A stretch of 49,647 bases of DNA. Origin: Candidatus Cottocaccamicrobium excrementipullorum (GTDB lineage Bacteria; Bacillota; Clostridia; Lachnospirales; Lachnospiraceae). The notes below the pieces were generated by a model that worked only from the letters and a program-made list of their open reading frames with translations, did no database searches and was not told where the DNA came from. A program made the translations under genes and the position numbers. Each line of letters starts with the position of its first letter. Position 1 is the stretch's first letter. The stretch covers positions 1 through 49,647 of the forward strand of contig DVFL01000031.1 of the NCBI GenBank assembly GCA_018713255.1, written 5' to 3'. Below are positions 1 through 8,463 of the stretch, in pieces.

Positions 1-17
1 ATAATCTTATCGGACAT
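1..17 (-). CDS. Partial transposase start (first codons only)
   Basis: Only the first five codons (MSDKI) and part of the sixth are visible before the window ends. The start follows an AAAGGAGG ribosome binding site with a 10-base spacer, and the same start occurs at the right end of the window. Calling it a transposase is an inference from its place inside a repeated terminal element; no catalytic motif is visible. Confidence 0.4.
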
Positions 18-131
18 GGTTCTATAGCCTCCTTTGATGGGTTTTGTTGTGGTGACTTAATTCTACCAAACGGCTATAGATCATGTCTATTTTTATGAAA
101 TTGATTTTGCGAAATTAATTATACGTTATCT
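1..131 (-). mobile_element. End of an insertion sequence (left copy, truncated by window edge)
   Basis: Bases 3-131 are the exact reverse complement of 49519-49647 at the other end of the window, and identity stops abruptly at 131/132. Read on the minus strand, the repeat carries a strong ribosome binding site (AAAGGAGG) and an ATG that opens a reading frame leaving the window, as expected for the 5' end of an insertion sequence with its transposase. The family cannot be named from this stub. The element points outward at both window ends, which suggests the assembly stopped at a repeated element. Confidence 0.7.
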
Positions 132-202
132 AAACACCGTAGCTATCATTATTTCCGCAGAATAAGTTGCTCATTTTCTGCTGAAAGCAGCCATTTTCCG
201 CA

Positions 203-237
203 AAAAACGCAGAGGCGAACTCGCCTCTGCGTTTTTA
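203..237 (-). terminator. Intrinsic terminator after the hsp20 pair
   Basis: A perfect GC-rich hairpin (AACGCAGAGGCG / CGCCTCTGCGTT, four-base loop AACT) is flanked by A and T runs, so it could work in both directions. It lies seven bases past the stop of the downstream hsp20 gene. The roughly 70 bases between it and the insertion-sequence end at 131 show no gene. Confidence 0.85.
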
Positions 238-243
238 TTCTTA

Positions 244-708
244 TTATCCTTCAATGGAAATGTATTTCTTTTCTGGTACTGCCGGCTTTTCTTCCTTTTT
301 CGGAATTGTCAGCCTTAAAATACCGTGTTTAAATTCTCCCTTAATTTCATCCTGGGTTATGTCTTCGCCTACATAAAAGCTTCTCTCACAAGCTCCTGCA
401 TAACGTTCACGGCGCAGATACCTGCCGGTTTTCTTCTCCTGCTCATCCTGATCGAGACCTTTAGCGGCGCTGATGGTTAAAACTCCATCCTCCAAAGATA
501 CCTTGATCTCATCCTTCTTAAATCCAGGAAGATCCATTTCCAGTTCATAGCAGTCATCCTTTTCCTGAATATCCGTCTTCATCAGATTTCTGCCGCGACG
601 TCCATAAAGCTTCTTTTCAGCTCTCTGCATATCCTGATCATCAAAGAACGGAAAATCATTCATCCAATCATCAAATATATTATCATTAAAAATGCTGGGC
701 ATTAACAT
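244..708 (-). CDS. Small heat-shock protein, Hsp20/alpha-crystallin family
   Basis: An ATP-independent holdase chaperone of 154 residues that binds unfolding proteins in the cytoplasm. The alpha-crystallin core spans about residues 43-142, with the family pattern of an acidic strand (YELEMDLPGFKKDEIKVSLE), an R-R-E-R-Y-A-G turn, and a hydrophobic strand before the tail. The C-terminal tail carries the I-x-I anchor (ISI) used for oligomer assembly. The start is set by an AGGAGG site just upstream of the ATG. It is the second gene of a tandem pair, 55 bases after its paralogue, with no separate promoter evident, so it is probably co-transcribed from the CIRCE promoter near 1312-1354. Confidence 0.95.
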   Translation of the reverse strand: MLMPSIFNDNIFDDWMNDFPFFDDQDMQRAEKKLYGRRGRNLMKTDIQEKDDCYELEMDLPGFKKDEIKVSLEDGVLTISAAKGLDQDEQEKKTGRYLRRERYAGACERSFYVGEDITQDEIKGEFKHGILRLTIPKKEEKPAVPEKKYISIEG

Positions 709-763
709 AAGTCATTCCTCCTCAAATCATCTAATATGACAACTATTCTTCTATGAAATAAAC

Positions 764-1192
764 TCATCCTTCAATGGCAATGTACTTTTTATTCTCTGTC
801 TCCGACTTATCTTCTTTCTTCGGAAGATTCAAGGTCAGCGTGCCATTTTCAAATTTGGCTTTCACATCCCCTTCTGTAACCTGATCTCCCACATAGAAGC
901 TCCGGCTGCAGGAACCGCTGTAACGTTCACGGCGAATGTAACGTCCTTTCTCGTCCTTTTCGTCTTTATTTGAATTTGAATTTGCTGTGATGGTTAAATA
1001 GCCATCCTTCAGCTCTGCCTTAATATCTTCTTTCTTTACACCAGGAAGATTCATGGTAATTTCATAGCCATGATCTGTATCCTTCACATCCGTCTCCATC
1101 AAAGCTGCTGAACCGGCTGCAGGATAATATCCAAAGGAATCATCAAAAAAGTCATCTAACAAATTTTCTCCAAAAATACTAGGCATCAACAT
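764..1192 (-). CDS. Small heat-shock protein, Hsp20/alpha-crystallin family (first of tandem pair)
   Basis: A 142-residue Hsp20 holdase, clearly paralogous to the next gene: both begin MLMPSIF and share the RRERY-G-C-RSFYVG turn and a KKYI-IEG ending with an I-x-I anchor (IAI). It is shorter in the variable N-terminal arm, which is what usually tunes oligomer size and client choice. It is preceded by AAGGAGAGATG and by a leader of about 110 bases running from a promoter with an overlapping CIRCE operator, so heat-inducible control by HrcA is expected. Confidence 0.95.
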   Translation of the reverse strand: MLMPSIFGENLLDDFFDDSFGYYPAAGSAALMETDVKDTDHGYEITMNLPGVKKEDIKAELKDGYLTITANSNSNKDEKDEKGRYIRRERYSGSCSRSFYVGDQVTEGDVKAKFENGTLTLNLPKKEDKSETENKKYIAIEG

Positions 1193-1311
1193 AAGTCATC
1201 TCTCCTTTTCTTTTCTGTGTCGTTCTTGGTTGTTACCTCGATTTTCGGAACTGGTGTGAGGGATTTTAACTGCTTATCTTTTTTATTTCCCTCTTCCTTT
1301 GTTCTGACTAC

Positions 1312-1340
1312 GTTATACCACTTGTTATTAGCACTGTCAA
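1312..1340 (-). promoter_or_regulatory. Sigma-A promoter of the hsp20 operon
   Basis: On the minus strand TTGACA (1335-1340) and TATAAC (1312-1317) are separated by 17 bases. The -35 box lies inside the CIRCE element, so HrcA binding would block RNA polymerase directly. Confidence 0.85.
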
Positions 1341-1354
1341 TAGTTGAGTGCTAA
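1328..1354. promoter_or_regulatory. CIRCE operator (HrcA binding site)
   Basis: An inverted repeat TTAGCACTG / GAGTGCTAA with a nine-base spacer. It differs from the CIRCE consensus (TTAGCACTC-N9-GAGTGCTAA) at one base of the left arm. CIRCE is the operator of the heat-shock repressor HrcA, classically in front of groE and dnaK operons; here it governs the small heat-shock pair. hrcA itself is not in the window. Confidence 0.9.
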
Positions 1355-1458
1355 TTTTTTGTAATTTTATGTTTTTATCAAGAGTCGTATAATTATATTT
1401 CATTTATTGTGCATATTTTCAGTTATTTTATAGTCTTAAGGCGAAAAAGCCCCTAGAC

Positions 1459-1509
1459 AAAAGCCGCTGCAGTTCAGGGAAACCTTTCCCCTGATCCACA
1501 GCGGCTTTT
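1459..1509 (-). terminator. Terminator after smpB
   Basis: A long hairpin: outer arms AAAAGCCGCTG / CAGCGGCTTTT enclose an inner stem (TCAGGG...CCCTGA). It begins seven bases past the smpB stop codon. Bases 1380-1458 between it and the hsp20 promoter show no gene. Confidence 0.85.
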
Positions 1510-1515
1510 CAGCAA

Positions 1516-1980
1516 CTATAAATTTTTCACCTTAAATTCTCTCTCCAGTTCCCTTCTCTGATCCTTCTTAGCAATATCCGCCCTCTTGTCATAAAGCTTC
1601 TTTCCTCTGGCCAAGCCGATTTCTACCTTGACCAGTCCGCTTTTAAAGTATACCTGAAGGGGAACCAACGTAAATCCCTTTTCTGCAATTTTTGAGGCCA
1701 GTTTTACAATCTCATTCTTGTGCATCAAAAGTTTCCTGGCCCGAAGGGGATCTTTGTTAAAGATATTTCCCTTTTCATAAGGATTAATGTGCATGCCGTA
1801 AATCCAGACTTCTTGATGCTGATCAATCCGGACAAAAGCTTCCTTAATGCTGCACTTGCCCATACGGACAGATTTTACTTCCGTGCCGAAAAGCTGAATG
1901 CCGCATTCATATTTCTCATCAATAAAATAATCATGATAGGCCTTTTTATTATTGGCCACCAGTTTAACTGCGTTCTTCAA
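1516..1980 (-). CDS. smpB: SsrA-binding protein SmpB
   Basis: SmpB binds tmRNA and delivers it to stalled ribosomes for trans-translation. The 154-residue length is typical. Family hallmarks are visible: an N-terminal [20 protein letters not shown] segment, the G-T-E-V-K-S-V-R motif near residue 33, and the basic C-terminal tail ([19 protein letters not shown]), which enters the decoding channel. It lies 51 bases downstream of rnr. RNase R degrades the faulty mRNA released by tmRNA-SmpB, so the pairing is functional and common in Firmicutes. The tmRNA gene ssrA, often nearby, was not found in this window. Confidence 0.97.
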   Translation of the reverse strand: MKNAVKLVANNKKAYHDYFIDEKYECGIQLFGTEVKSVRMGKCSIKEAFVRIDQHQEVWIYGMHINPYEKGNIFNKDPLRARKLLMHKNEIVKLASKIAEKGFTLVPLQVYFKSGLVKVEIGLARGKKLYDKRADIAKKDQRRELEREFKVKNL

Positions 1981-2031
1981 ATCAGAACCCTCCCCGTTTA
2001 TCTTCTGGCCTTGCCGCCGATCTATCTGCGC

Positions 2032-4164
2032 TTAAGCTTCCCATGAACCAGGCACCAGGCGAAAATCAATTGTTTTGAGCAAACGGTCTGTTCCTGCAAC
2101 CACCACGCGAACCCTCTGTCCCAGCTTATAGGTTTTTCTGGTCATTTCTCCGGTAAGCTGATAGCTGGAGGAATCAAATACATAGTAATCATCCGTCAGA
2201 TCATTAATTTTAACCAAACCCTCCACCGTATTGGGAAGCTCTACATAGAATCCCCAGCCAGCTACTCCGGAAATCACGCCCTCAAATTCTTCGCCCAGGA
2301 AGCGGGACATATATTCGCATTTCTTTAATTTGTCCGTCTCTCGTTCCGCCTCGTCAGCCCGCCGCTCCAGAGCAGAGGTCTGAACCGCCACTTGAGGAAG
2401 AATCTGCTCATAATGAGCCATTCGCTTTTCCCCTAATCCTCCATGAAGATTTTCCTTGATAATCCGGTGAATCTGCAGATCCGGATAGCGGCGGATCGGC
2501 GAGGTAAAATGGCAGTAATACTTAGCTGCAAGCCCGAAATGTCCGCTGCAGAAAGTCGTATATTTCGCCTGCTTCATGGACCGAAGAGCTAAGCGGCCAA
2601 TGAGGGCCTCCTCCGGTTTTCCTTCTGCCTTCTCCAGAAGTTTTTGAATCTCCTTGGGATGCACTTCTCCCTGCTGAGTTCTAACTGTATATCCGAAATT
2701 ATGGAGAAAAGTAATCAGCTGCTTCATTTTTTCCGGATCGGGATTTTCATGGGTCCGGTACAAAAAGGGAAGCTGCTGCCAGTAATAATCCTCTGCCACC
2801 GTCTCATTTGCTGTAAGCATAAAATCCTCGATCAATCTAGTGGCCGCATTCCGCTCATAAGGCTTGATGCTCACCGGCTTCCCCCGCTCATCCAGAATGA
2901 TTTTGCTCTCTGGGAAATCAAAATTCACCGCACCTCTGGCAGCCCGTCTTTCCCGAATCAGATGAGACAGCTCCCCCATCATCTGAAGCATAGGCACCAG
3001 CTCTTCATCCTGTCCAGCCGCTTCTTCTCCGGAAAGAATGGCGTTTACCGCCGTATAGGTCATCCTCCTATCCGACCGGATCACCGTTTCTGCAATCTCA
3101 TGGCCCGTTACATTTCCCTTTTCATCAATGTCCATCAGGCAGCTTAAGGCAAGCCTGTCCTCTCCTTCATTCAGAGAACAAATGCCGTTGGACAAACGAT
3201 GAGGCAGCATGGGAATCACTCTGTCCACCAGATAAACACTGGTGCCCCGCCGGAAAGCCTCCTGGTCTAAAGGACTTCCCTCAGGCACATAATGGGAAAC
3301 ATCTGCAATATGGACTCCCAGATGATATACGTCTCCCTCTTTCCACAGGGTAACTGCATCATCCAAATCCTTTGCATCCTCTCCATCTATGGTTACAGTA
3401 AGAAGACTGCGAAGATCCCGCCTTCCTGCATACTCCTCCTGTGAGATCCTATCTTCTGTTTTTTCCGCCTGTTCCATTACCTCCAAAGGAAATTCCTCCG
3501 GAAGGCCGTAAGCCCGGACAATGGACAAAATATCTGTCCCCGGGTCATTGACATGGCCGATGATCTCTACAATTTCTCCTTCCGGATTCTTCCCCGGACT
3601 GCCGAAATCCGTAATTCTGGCCACCACCTTGTGGCCTGTCACCGCACCCATATCCTTTCCCTCAGGGATAAATACGTCTCGTCCAATCTTTGGATTATCT
3701 GGAACCACAAAACCGAAATGACGGCTTTTCTGGTAATAGCCGATCATCTCCTGATTAGCCCGCTCCAGAACCTTAATCACCACACCTTCCGGCCGCATCC
3801 CTTTCTGATGCTGCTCCACCACCAAGCGAACCCGGTCTCCATGCATGGCTCCGGCGGTTTTCTCCGGCGGAATAAAAACATCTTCCTCCATCCCTTCTAC
3901 GGTCACGAACCCGAATCCTTTAGGATGGCCGGAAAACGTACCGGTCACAGAAAAAATTTCTGGCCTTGCGTACTTCCCTTTCTTAGAAAGAGCAAGACTT
4001 CCCTCCGCCACCATCTCATCTAAAACCTGATTCAGCTCCTCCCGCTGATATTTTGGAATATTCAGCAGCGCGGCAATCTCCTTGGCCTTCATCGGCACAT
4101 ATGCCGGATCTCTCACCAGGCTGGCCAGCATTTTTTTCCGCTCTTGTTTTAATTCTTCATTCAT
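2032..4164 (-). CDS. rnr: Ribonuclease R
   Basis: A processive 3'-5' exoribonuclease of 710 residues acting on structured RNA and on mRNA from rescued ribosomes. Domain order: an N-terminal winged-helix region (about 1-70), two cold-shock OB domains (about 72-215), the RNB catalytic domain (about 245-580) and a C-terminal S1 domain (about 625-705, EFEGVISGVAGWGFYVEL). The catalytic acidic cluster TIDGEDAKDLDDA is present near residue 258. The length fits RNase R. The lysine-rich tail seen in some homologues is absent here. It is followed by smpB and preceded by secG across a strongly structured 147-base gap. Confidence 0.97.
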   Translation of the reverse strand: MNEELKQERKKMLASLVRDPAYVPMKAKEIAALLNIPKYQREELNQVLDEMVAEGSLALSKKGKYARPEIFSVTGTFSGHPKGFGFVTVEGMEEDVFIPPEKTAGAMHGDRVRLVVEQHQKGMRPEGVVIKVLERANQEMIGYYQKSRHFGFVVPDNPKIGRDVFIPEGKDMGAVTGHKVVARITDFGSPGKNPEGEIVEIIGHVNDPGTDILSIVRAYGLPEEFPLEVMEQAEKTEDRISQEEYAGRRDLRSLLTVTIDGEDAKDLDDAVTLWKEGDVYHLGVHIADVSHYVPEGSPLDQEAFRRGTSVYLVDRVIPMLPHRLSNGICSLNEGEDRLALSCLMDIDEKGNVTGHEIAETVIRSDRRMTYTAVNAILSGEEAAGQDEELVPMLQMMGELSHLIRERRAARGAVNFDFPESKIILDERGKPVSIKPYERNAATRLIEDFMLTANETVAEDYYWQQLPFLYRTHENPDPEKMKQLITFLHNFGYTVRTQQGEVHPKEIQKLLEKAEGKPEEALIGRLALRSMKQAKYTTFCSGHFGLAAKYYCHFTSPIRRYPDLQIHRIIKENLHGGLGEKRMAHYEQILPQVAVQTSALERRADEAERETDKLKKCEYMSRFLGEEFEGVISGVAGWGFYVELPNTVEGLVKINDLTDDYYVFDSSSYQLTGEMTRKTYKLGQRVRVVVAGTDRLLKTIDFRLVPGSWEA

Positions 4165-4193
4165 ATCAAGTCTCCTGCAGAAACACGGCTTTC

Positions 4194-4280
4194 TTCATAA
4201 AAAACGCGGCTGGCGCCGCAACCATATATTCTGCTGTTCATCATCCTGTTCAGCAAAATACAGGAACGTCTGCCAGCCGC
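4194..4280 (-). terminator. Long hairpin with T-run between secG and rnr
   Basis: On the minus strand GCGGCTGGC (4272-4280) pairs with GCCAGCCGC (4206-4214). The loop contains a second stem (ATTTTGCTG / CAGCAGAAT), and the structure ends in a run of six T. This looks like an intrinsic terminator or attenuator, so rnr may be only partly read through from secG. No promoter for rnr is obvious after it. Confidence 0.6.
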
Positions 4281-4311
4281 TTATCCTTTACGGCAGCTTT
4301 CTCTGCTTGTC

Positions 4312-4560
4312 TTAGTCATTTAAAATGTTCAGCACGATGGCCAGCAGCATAAACGCAATTGCTGCAAACTTGGTAAATTTCTCCAGCGCGCCTTCCATAG
4401 AACGTCCTTTATTCCTTCCCCAGTAAGTATCCGCCATGCCGGCAACTGCGCCAAGGCCATTGGACTTACCTTCCTGCATCAGAATAATTGCAGATAAAGC
4501 AATGCTTATGATTACAAAGATAATGGAAATTACGATTTTCAACACGGTCATTTCTCCCAC
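4312..4560 (-). CDS. secG: Preprotein translocase subunit SecG
   Basis: A small subunit of the SecYEG channel in the cytoplasmic membrane. The 82 residues form two membrane helices (about 6-27 and 62-80) joined by a conserved cytoplasmic loop containing QEGKSNGLGA, the SecG signature. GGAGGTGGGAGAA lies just before the ATG. A sigma-A promoter sits 20-50 bases upstream. The secG-rnr-smpB order is widespread in Firmicutes. Confidence 0.95.
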   Translation of the reverse strand: MGEMTVLKIVISIIFVIISIALSAIILMQEGKSNGLGAVAGMADTYWGRNKGRSMEGALEKFTKFAAIAFMLLAIVLNILND

Positions 4561-4579
4561 CTCCTACTCATACCTGCAT

Positions 4580-4608
4580 ATCATAGCATACTTTTTCTGC
4601 AAATACAA
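4580..4608 (-). promoter_or_regulatory. Promoter of secG
   Basis: TTGTAT (4603-4608) and TATGAT (4580-4585) on the minus strand, 17-base spacer, about 20 bases before the secG start. Confidence 0.6.
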
Positions 4609-4656
4609 CCTTTTTCCTGTTAAACTGCCGGGAATTTCCGCCCCGTTAAAGAATAT

Positions 4657-5916
4657 TTACCCTTCAATTTCCTCCTCGATCCGAAGAAGCTGATTATATT
4701 TTGCCGTACGTTCTCCTCGGCAGGGCGCGCCGGTTTTAATCAATTCCGTTCCCATGCCCACTGCCAGGTCCGCAATGGCGCAGTCTTCTGTTTCTCCTGA
4801 CCGGTGAGACATAATGGTGGTATAACCATTTAATTTGGCCAGCTGAATCGCATCCATGGTTTCTGTCACTGTACCGATTTGATTTGGCTTAATCAAAATC
4901 GCATTGGCACAATGCATGGTGATCCCTTTCTGCAGCCGCGCCGTGTTGGTAACGAATAAATCATCTCCCACCAGACGCACTCGTCCTCCAATCCTCTCTG
5001 TAATCAATCGCCATCCTTCCCAGTCCTCTTCATCCATAGGGTCCTCAATGGAATAGATCGGATAAGTGTCTGCAAGCTTAATCCAATGCTCCAGCATCTG
5101 TTCCCGCTCATAAGTTTTCCTTGCTTTTGGAAGGGTGTAAAATCCAGGGCCCAATTCGGTATTTTTCCATTCACTGGCTGCAGCATCCAGAGAAATCATA
5201 AAATCTTTTCGTTCTCTAAATCCTCCCAGCCTGACGGCCTCCAAAATCACCTCAATGGCTTCTTCCCCTGAGGAAAGATCCGGTGCAAAGCCTCCTTCAT
5301 CTCCCACCGCCGTAGAAAGCCCTCTTTCCTTCAGCAGCCTCTTGAGCACCTGGTAAACCTCGGCACACCAGCGCATCCCTTCTTTAAAAGAGGAAGCGCC
5401 CATCGGAAGTATCATAAATTCCTGAATATCCACTGAATTGTCAGAATGGGCTCCTCCATTTAAAATATTCATCATGGGCATCGGAAGCTTATTTCCATAA
5501 ATGCCGCCTACATACTGATAAAAAGAAGCGCCGCTGGCTGCGGCTGCCGCTCTGGCACAGGCCAGAGAAAGGCCCAGAATAGCGTTGGCTCCCATTTTCT
5601 CTTTGTTTTCCGTGCCATCCGCCTCTTTAAGAAGCCGGTCAATTTTCTTCTGATTCCTGGCGTCTTCAAACATTAAGGTTTCCGCAAGAATCGTATTGAT
5701 ATTGTTTACCGCTCTCTGAACCCCTTTTCCTTCAAACCGCAGATCACCGTCCCGCAGCTCCACCGCTTCATGCTGTCCCGTAGAAGCTCCGGAGGGCACA
5801 GCGGCGCGGCCCATGGCTCCGCACTCCAGCCATACCTCAGCCTCTACTGTGGGGTTTCCCCGGGAATCCAGAATCTCTCTGCCATGTACTGCTGCAATTT
5901 CATACCGTTCATCCAT
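4657..5916 (-). CDS. eno: Enolase (phosphopyruvate hydratase)
   Basis: Converts 2-phosphoglycerate to phosphoenolpyruvate in glycolysis. The N-terminal signature [16 protein letters not shown] and the loop SGASTG are present, as are the metal-site segment [20 protein letters not shown], and the signature [10 protein letters not shown] with the catalytic lysine. An open frame extends ten codons upstream to 5946, but AAGGAGG sits eight bases before the ATG at 5914-5916, giving 419 residues, a little shorter than most enolases. Transcription is monocistronic or from an upstream promoter that I could not place. Whether this is the only enolase of the cell cannot be told from the window. Confidence 0.95.
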   Translation of the reverse strand: MDERYEIAAVHGREILDSRGNPTVEAEVWLECGAMGRAAVPSGASTGQHEAVELRDGDLRFEGKGVQRAVNNINTILAETLMFEDARNQKKIDRLLKEADGTENKEKMGANAILGLSLACARAAAAASGASFYQYVGGIYGNKLPMPMMNILNGGAHSDNSVDIQEFMILPMGASSFKEGMRWCAEVYQVLKRLLKERGLSTAVGDEGGFAPDLSSGEEAIEVILEAVRLGGFRERKDFMISLDAAASEWKNTELGPGFYTLPKARKTYEREQMLEHWIKLADTYPIYSIEDPMDEEDWEGWRLITERIGGRVRLVGDDLFVTNTARLQKGITMHCANAILIKPNQIGTVTETMDAIQLAKLNGYTTIMSHRSGETEDCAIADLAVGMGTELIKTGAPCRGERTAKYNQLLRIEEEIEG

Positions 5917-6024
5917 AAAAATAAGCCTCCTTGCCATAAACATCATTCCTGTGCTCTATGGTAAGGATGGCTTATTTTTTTCGTTTTATTCTCTTCCCAG
6001 CGCTTTAGCCGAAGAATTTTCGCC

Positions 6025-8445
6025 TTACGCTCTCAGTTCAATTCCCAGTCCCTGAAGACCATTGAGAATCTTCTTCATCGCGGCGTTTACGTCCTCGTCA
6101 GTCAGCGTTCTGTCTTTCGCCCGGAAAGTAATGGAGTAAGCAACAGACTTATATCCAGCCACAATCTGACTGCCCTCGTAAATATCAAACAGCTTGTAGC
6201 TTTCCAGGATCTTTCCGCCCCGCTGTGCAATCACATCTTCAATCTGGCCTACCCAAATATTCTTGGGAACCACCATGCTAATATCTCTGGTTACTGCAGG
6301 ATGCTTGGCAATTCCTGTATATTTCCGGTCAAAGGTAGCAAATTTCTCGATAGAAGGCATATCCAAAACAGCCAAATATACTTTATCCCCGATCTTATAA
6401 TTATCTGCACAGTCCGGATGCACCTCGCCCATATATCCTACGGTTACTCCTTCGTATACAATATCCGCCTTTCTTCCTGGATGGAGATAAGGCCGGTCAC
6501 AAGAAGGATCGTAGTGCACCTTTTTGGTCATGCCCAATTTATCAAAGAACTCTTCCACCACGCCTTTCATGGTAAAGAAATCTCCTTCTCCGTACATGCC
6601 CAGAGTAAACTGCATCCGCTCATCTGGAAGCTCCGTTAAAGGAAGGGCCTTAGGCAGATAAATATTCGCCAGCTCATAAAGTCTTACATCCTTATTTCTC
6701 CGATTATAATTGGTGGACAGAGAAGTAAGCATGCCGTTTAAGGGACTGGTGCGCATAATGCTGAAATCTTCGCCCAGAGGATTCATAATGGGGATAGCCT
6801 TTCTCAGCGGAGAAGTCTCCGGCAGAAGAAGCTTGTCAAATACCTTAGGGCTCTCGAAAGAATAGGTCATTCCCTGGGAGAATCCGCAGAATTCCGCAAT
6901 CTGCCTTGCCACCTGTTCAACCCGAAGCTTAAAGGAAATCTTGCCTGTGGTAGCTTCTCCAGAAGGCAGGGTTGTAGGAATTTTGTCATAGCCGTAGAAC
7001 CGGGCAACTTCCTCTGCCAGATCCGCCAGGCGCTCTAAATCCTGTCTCCAGGTGGGAGCGATCACCTCATTCCTTTCCTCATCGAAACCAAGATCAAGCA
7101 TCTTAAAATACTCCTTCATGGTTTCTTCACTGATCTGGGTGCCCAGAAGCCGATTGATCTTTTCCGAGCTGAAAGGAATCCGCTTTTCCGTCCGCTTTAC
7201 CGGATAGCAGTCGATGATGCCTCCCACTACTTCACCAGCTCCCAGCTCCTCAATCAGCTGGCAGGCCCGGTTAATGGCCGCCTCTGCATTATTGGGATCC
7301 AGTCCCTTTTCGAACTTGCCTGAAGCATCTGTTCTTAAGCCTAAACGCTTTGCAGAAAGACGAATATTGGTGCCGTCAAAGCAGGCTGCTTCGAACACCA
7401 TCGTCTTAACCTCATCGGTGATCTTGCTGTTCTCCCCGCCCATGATTCCGGCAATGCCAACTTCCTTCTCTCCGTCGTAAATCATCAGAACGTCATGATC
7501 CAGGTTCCGCATCTGGCCGTCAAGACTCTGGAACTGATCTCCGTCTTTAGCCCGCTTCACTACAATTTCATGGCCGGCAATCGTATCATAATCATAAGCA
7601 TGCATCGGCTGGCCATACTCTTCCATCACATAGTTGGTAATATCTACCAGGTTATTGATCGGACGGATGCCGCAGGCAGCCAGACGGCGCTTCATCCACT
7701 CCGGTGAGGGTGCCAGCTTAATATTCTTTACCATCCGCGCGCAGTAGCGAGGGCACAGATCCGTATCCTCTACTCTGACCTTCAGATAGTCGTGAACATC
7801 CTCATTGTTTCCCGTAGGTGTAACTACCGGCGGATGGAAAGGCAGGCGGTAGGTAGCGGCAGCCTCCCTGGCTATACCGATTACGCTGTAACAATCCACC
7901 CGGTTTGACGTAATCTCGTACTCGTGCACCACATCGTGAAGGCCCAGAATATCCAAAGCATCTGTTCCAGGCACACTGTCCTTGGGCAGAATATAAATGC
8001 CGCTTTCTGGTGCATCGGGGTACATTTCCCGGCTGGAACCAAGCTCTTCGATGGAGCACATCATACCGCAGGACTCTACTCCTCTGAGCTTTCCCTTCTT
8101 GATCCGGATTCCATCCTCCGGCATCGGACCGCCGTCATGGCCGCCAGCCACCTTTCCTCCATCCAGCACTACGGGAACCTTATCCCCTTCCTTCACGTTC
8201 GGCGCTCCCGTAACGATCTGGATAGTCTCCGCTCCCACATTAACCTGGCATACAATCAGCTTGTCCGCATCGGGATGAGCCTCAATCTTTACAATTTCTC
8301 CCACTACGATTTTTTCCAGATTCTTGTCCAGACAGGTATAGCTTTCTACTTTTGTTCCGGAAAGGGTCATTGCATCTGTAAACTCCTGGGCAGTGGTCTG
8401 TAAATCCGGAACATATGCTTTAATCCACTCTAATGATGTATTCAT
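6025..8445 (-). CDS. pheT: Phenylalanine-tRNA ligase beta subunit
   Basis: The beta chain of the alpha2-beta2 PheRS that charges tRNA-Phe. Its 806 residues carry the expected domains: an EMAP/OB tRNA-binding domain (about 40-155), B3/B4 editing domain (about 210-385, with PINNLVDITNYVMEE), B5 (about 405-475), a catalytic-like core, and a C-terminal anticodon-binding FDX-ACB domain (about 712-805). The gene lies 18 bases after pheS and shares its T-box-controlled transcript. Confidence 0.97.
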   Translation of the reverse strand: MNTSLEWIKAYVPDLQTTAQEFTDAMTLSGTKVESYTCLDKNLEKIVVGEIVKIEAHPDADKLIVCQVNVGAETIQIVTGAPNVKEGDKVPVVLDGGKVAGGHDGGPMPEDGIRIKKGKLRGVESCGMMCSIEELGSSREMYPDAPESGIYILPKDSVPGTDALDILGLHDVVHEYEITSNRVDCYSVIGIAREAAATYRLPFHPPVVTPTGNNEDVHDYLKVRVEDTDLCPRYCARMVKNIKLAPSPEWMKRRLAACGIRPINNLVDITNYVMEEYGQPMHAYDYDTIAGHEIVVKRAKDGDQFQSLDGQMRNLDHDVLMIYDGEKEVGIAGIMGGENSKITDEVKTMVFEAACFDGTNIRLSAKRLGLRTDASGKFEKGLDPNNAEAAINRACQLIEELGAGEVVGGIIDCYPVKRTEKRIPFSSEKINRLLGTQISEETMKEYFKMLDLGFDEERNEVIAPTWRQDLERLADLAEEVARFYGYDKIPTTLPSGEATTGKISFKLRVEQVARQIAEFCGFSQGMTYSFESPKVFDKLLLPETSPLRKAIPIMNPLGEDFSIMRTSPLNGMLTSLSTNYNRRNKDVRLYELANIYLPKALPLTELPDERMQFTLGMYGEGDFFTMKGVVEEFFDKLGMTKKVHYDPSCDRPYLHPGRKADIVYEGVTVGYMGEVHPDCADNYKIGDKVYLAVLDMPSIEKFATFDRKYTGIAKHPAVTRDISMVVPKNIWVGQIEDVIAQRGGKILESYKLFDIYEGSQIVAGYKSVAYSITFRAKDRTLTDEDVNAAMKKILNGLQGLGIELRA

Positions 8446-8463
8446 GATTTTCTCCTTTATTCC

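Noticed and set aside
1193-1515. A tmRNA gene next to smpB
   Set aside because: The region is accounted for by the hsp20 leader, promoter, CIRCE and smpB terminator; no tRNA-like ends or tag frame were found.
5917-5946. Ten-codon upstream extension of enolase
   Set aside because: AAGGAGG is placed correctly for the internal ATG at 5914-5916, and enolases begin a few residues before the conserved [11 protein letters not shown] segment.
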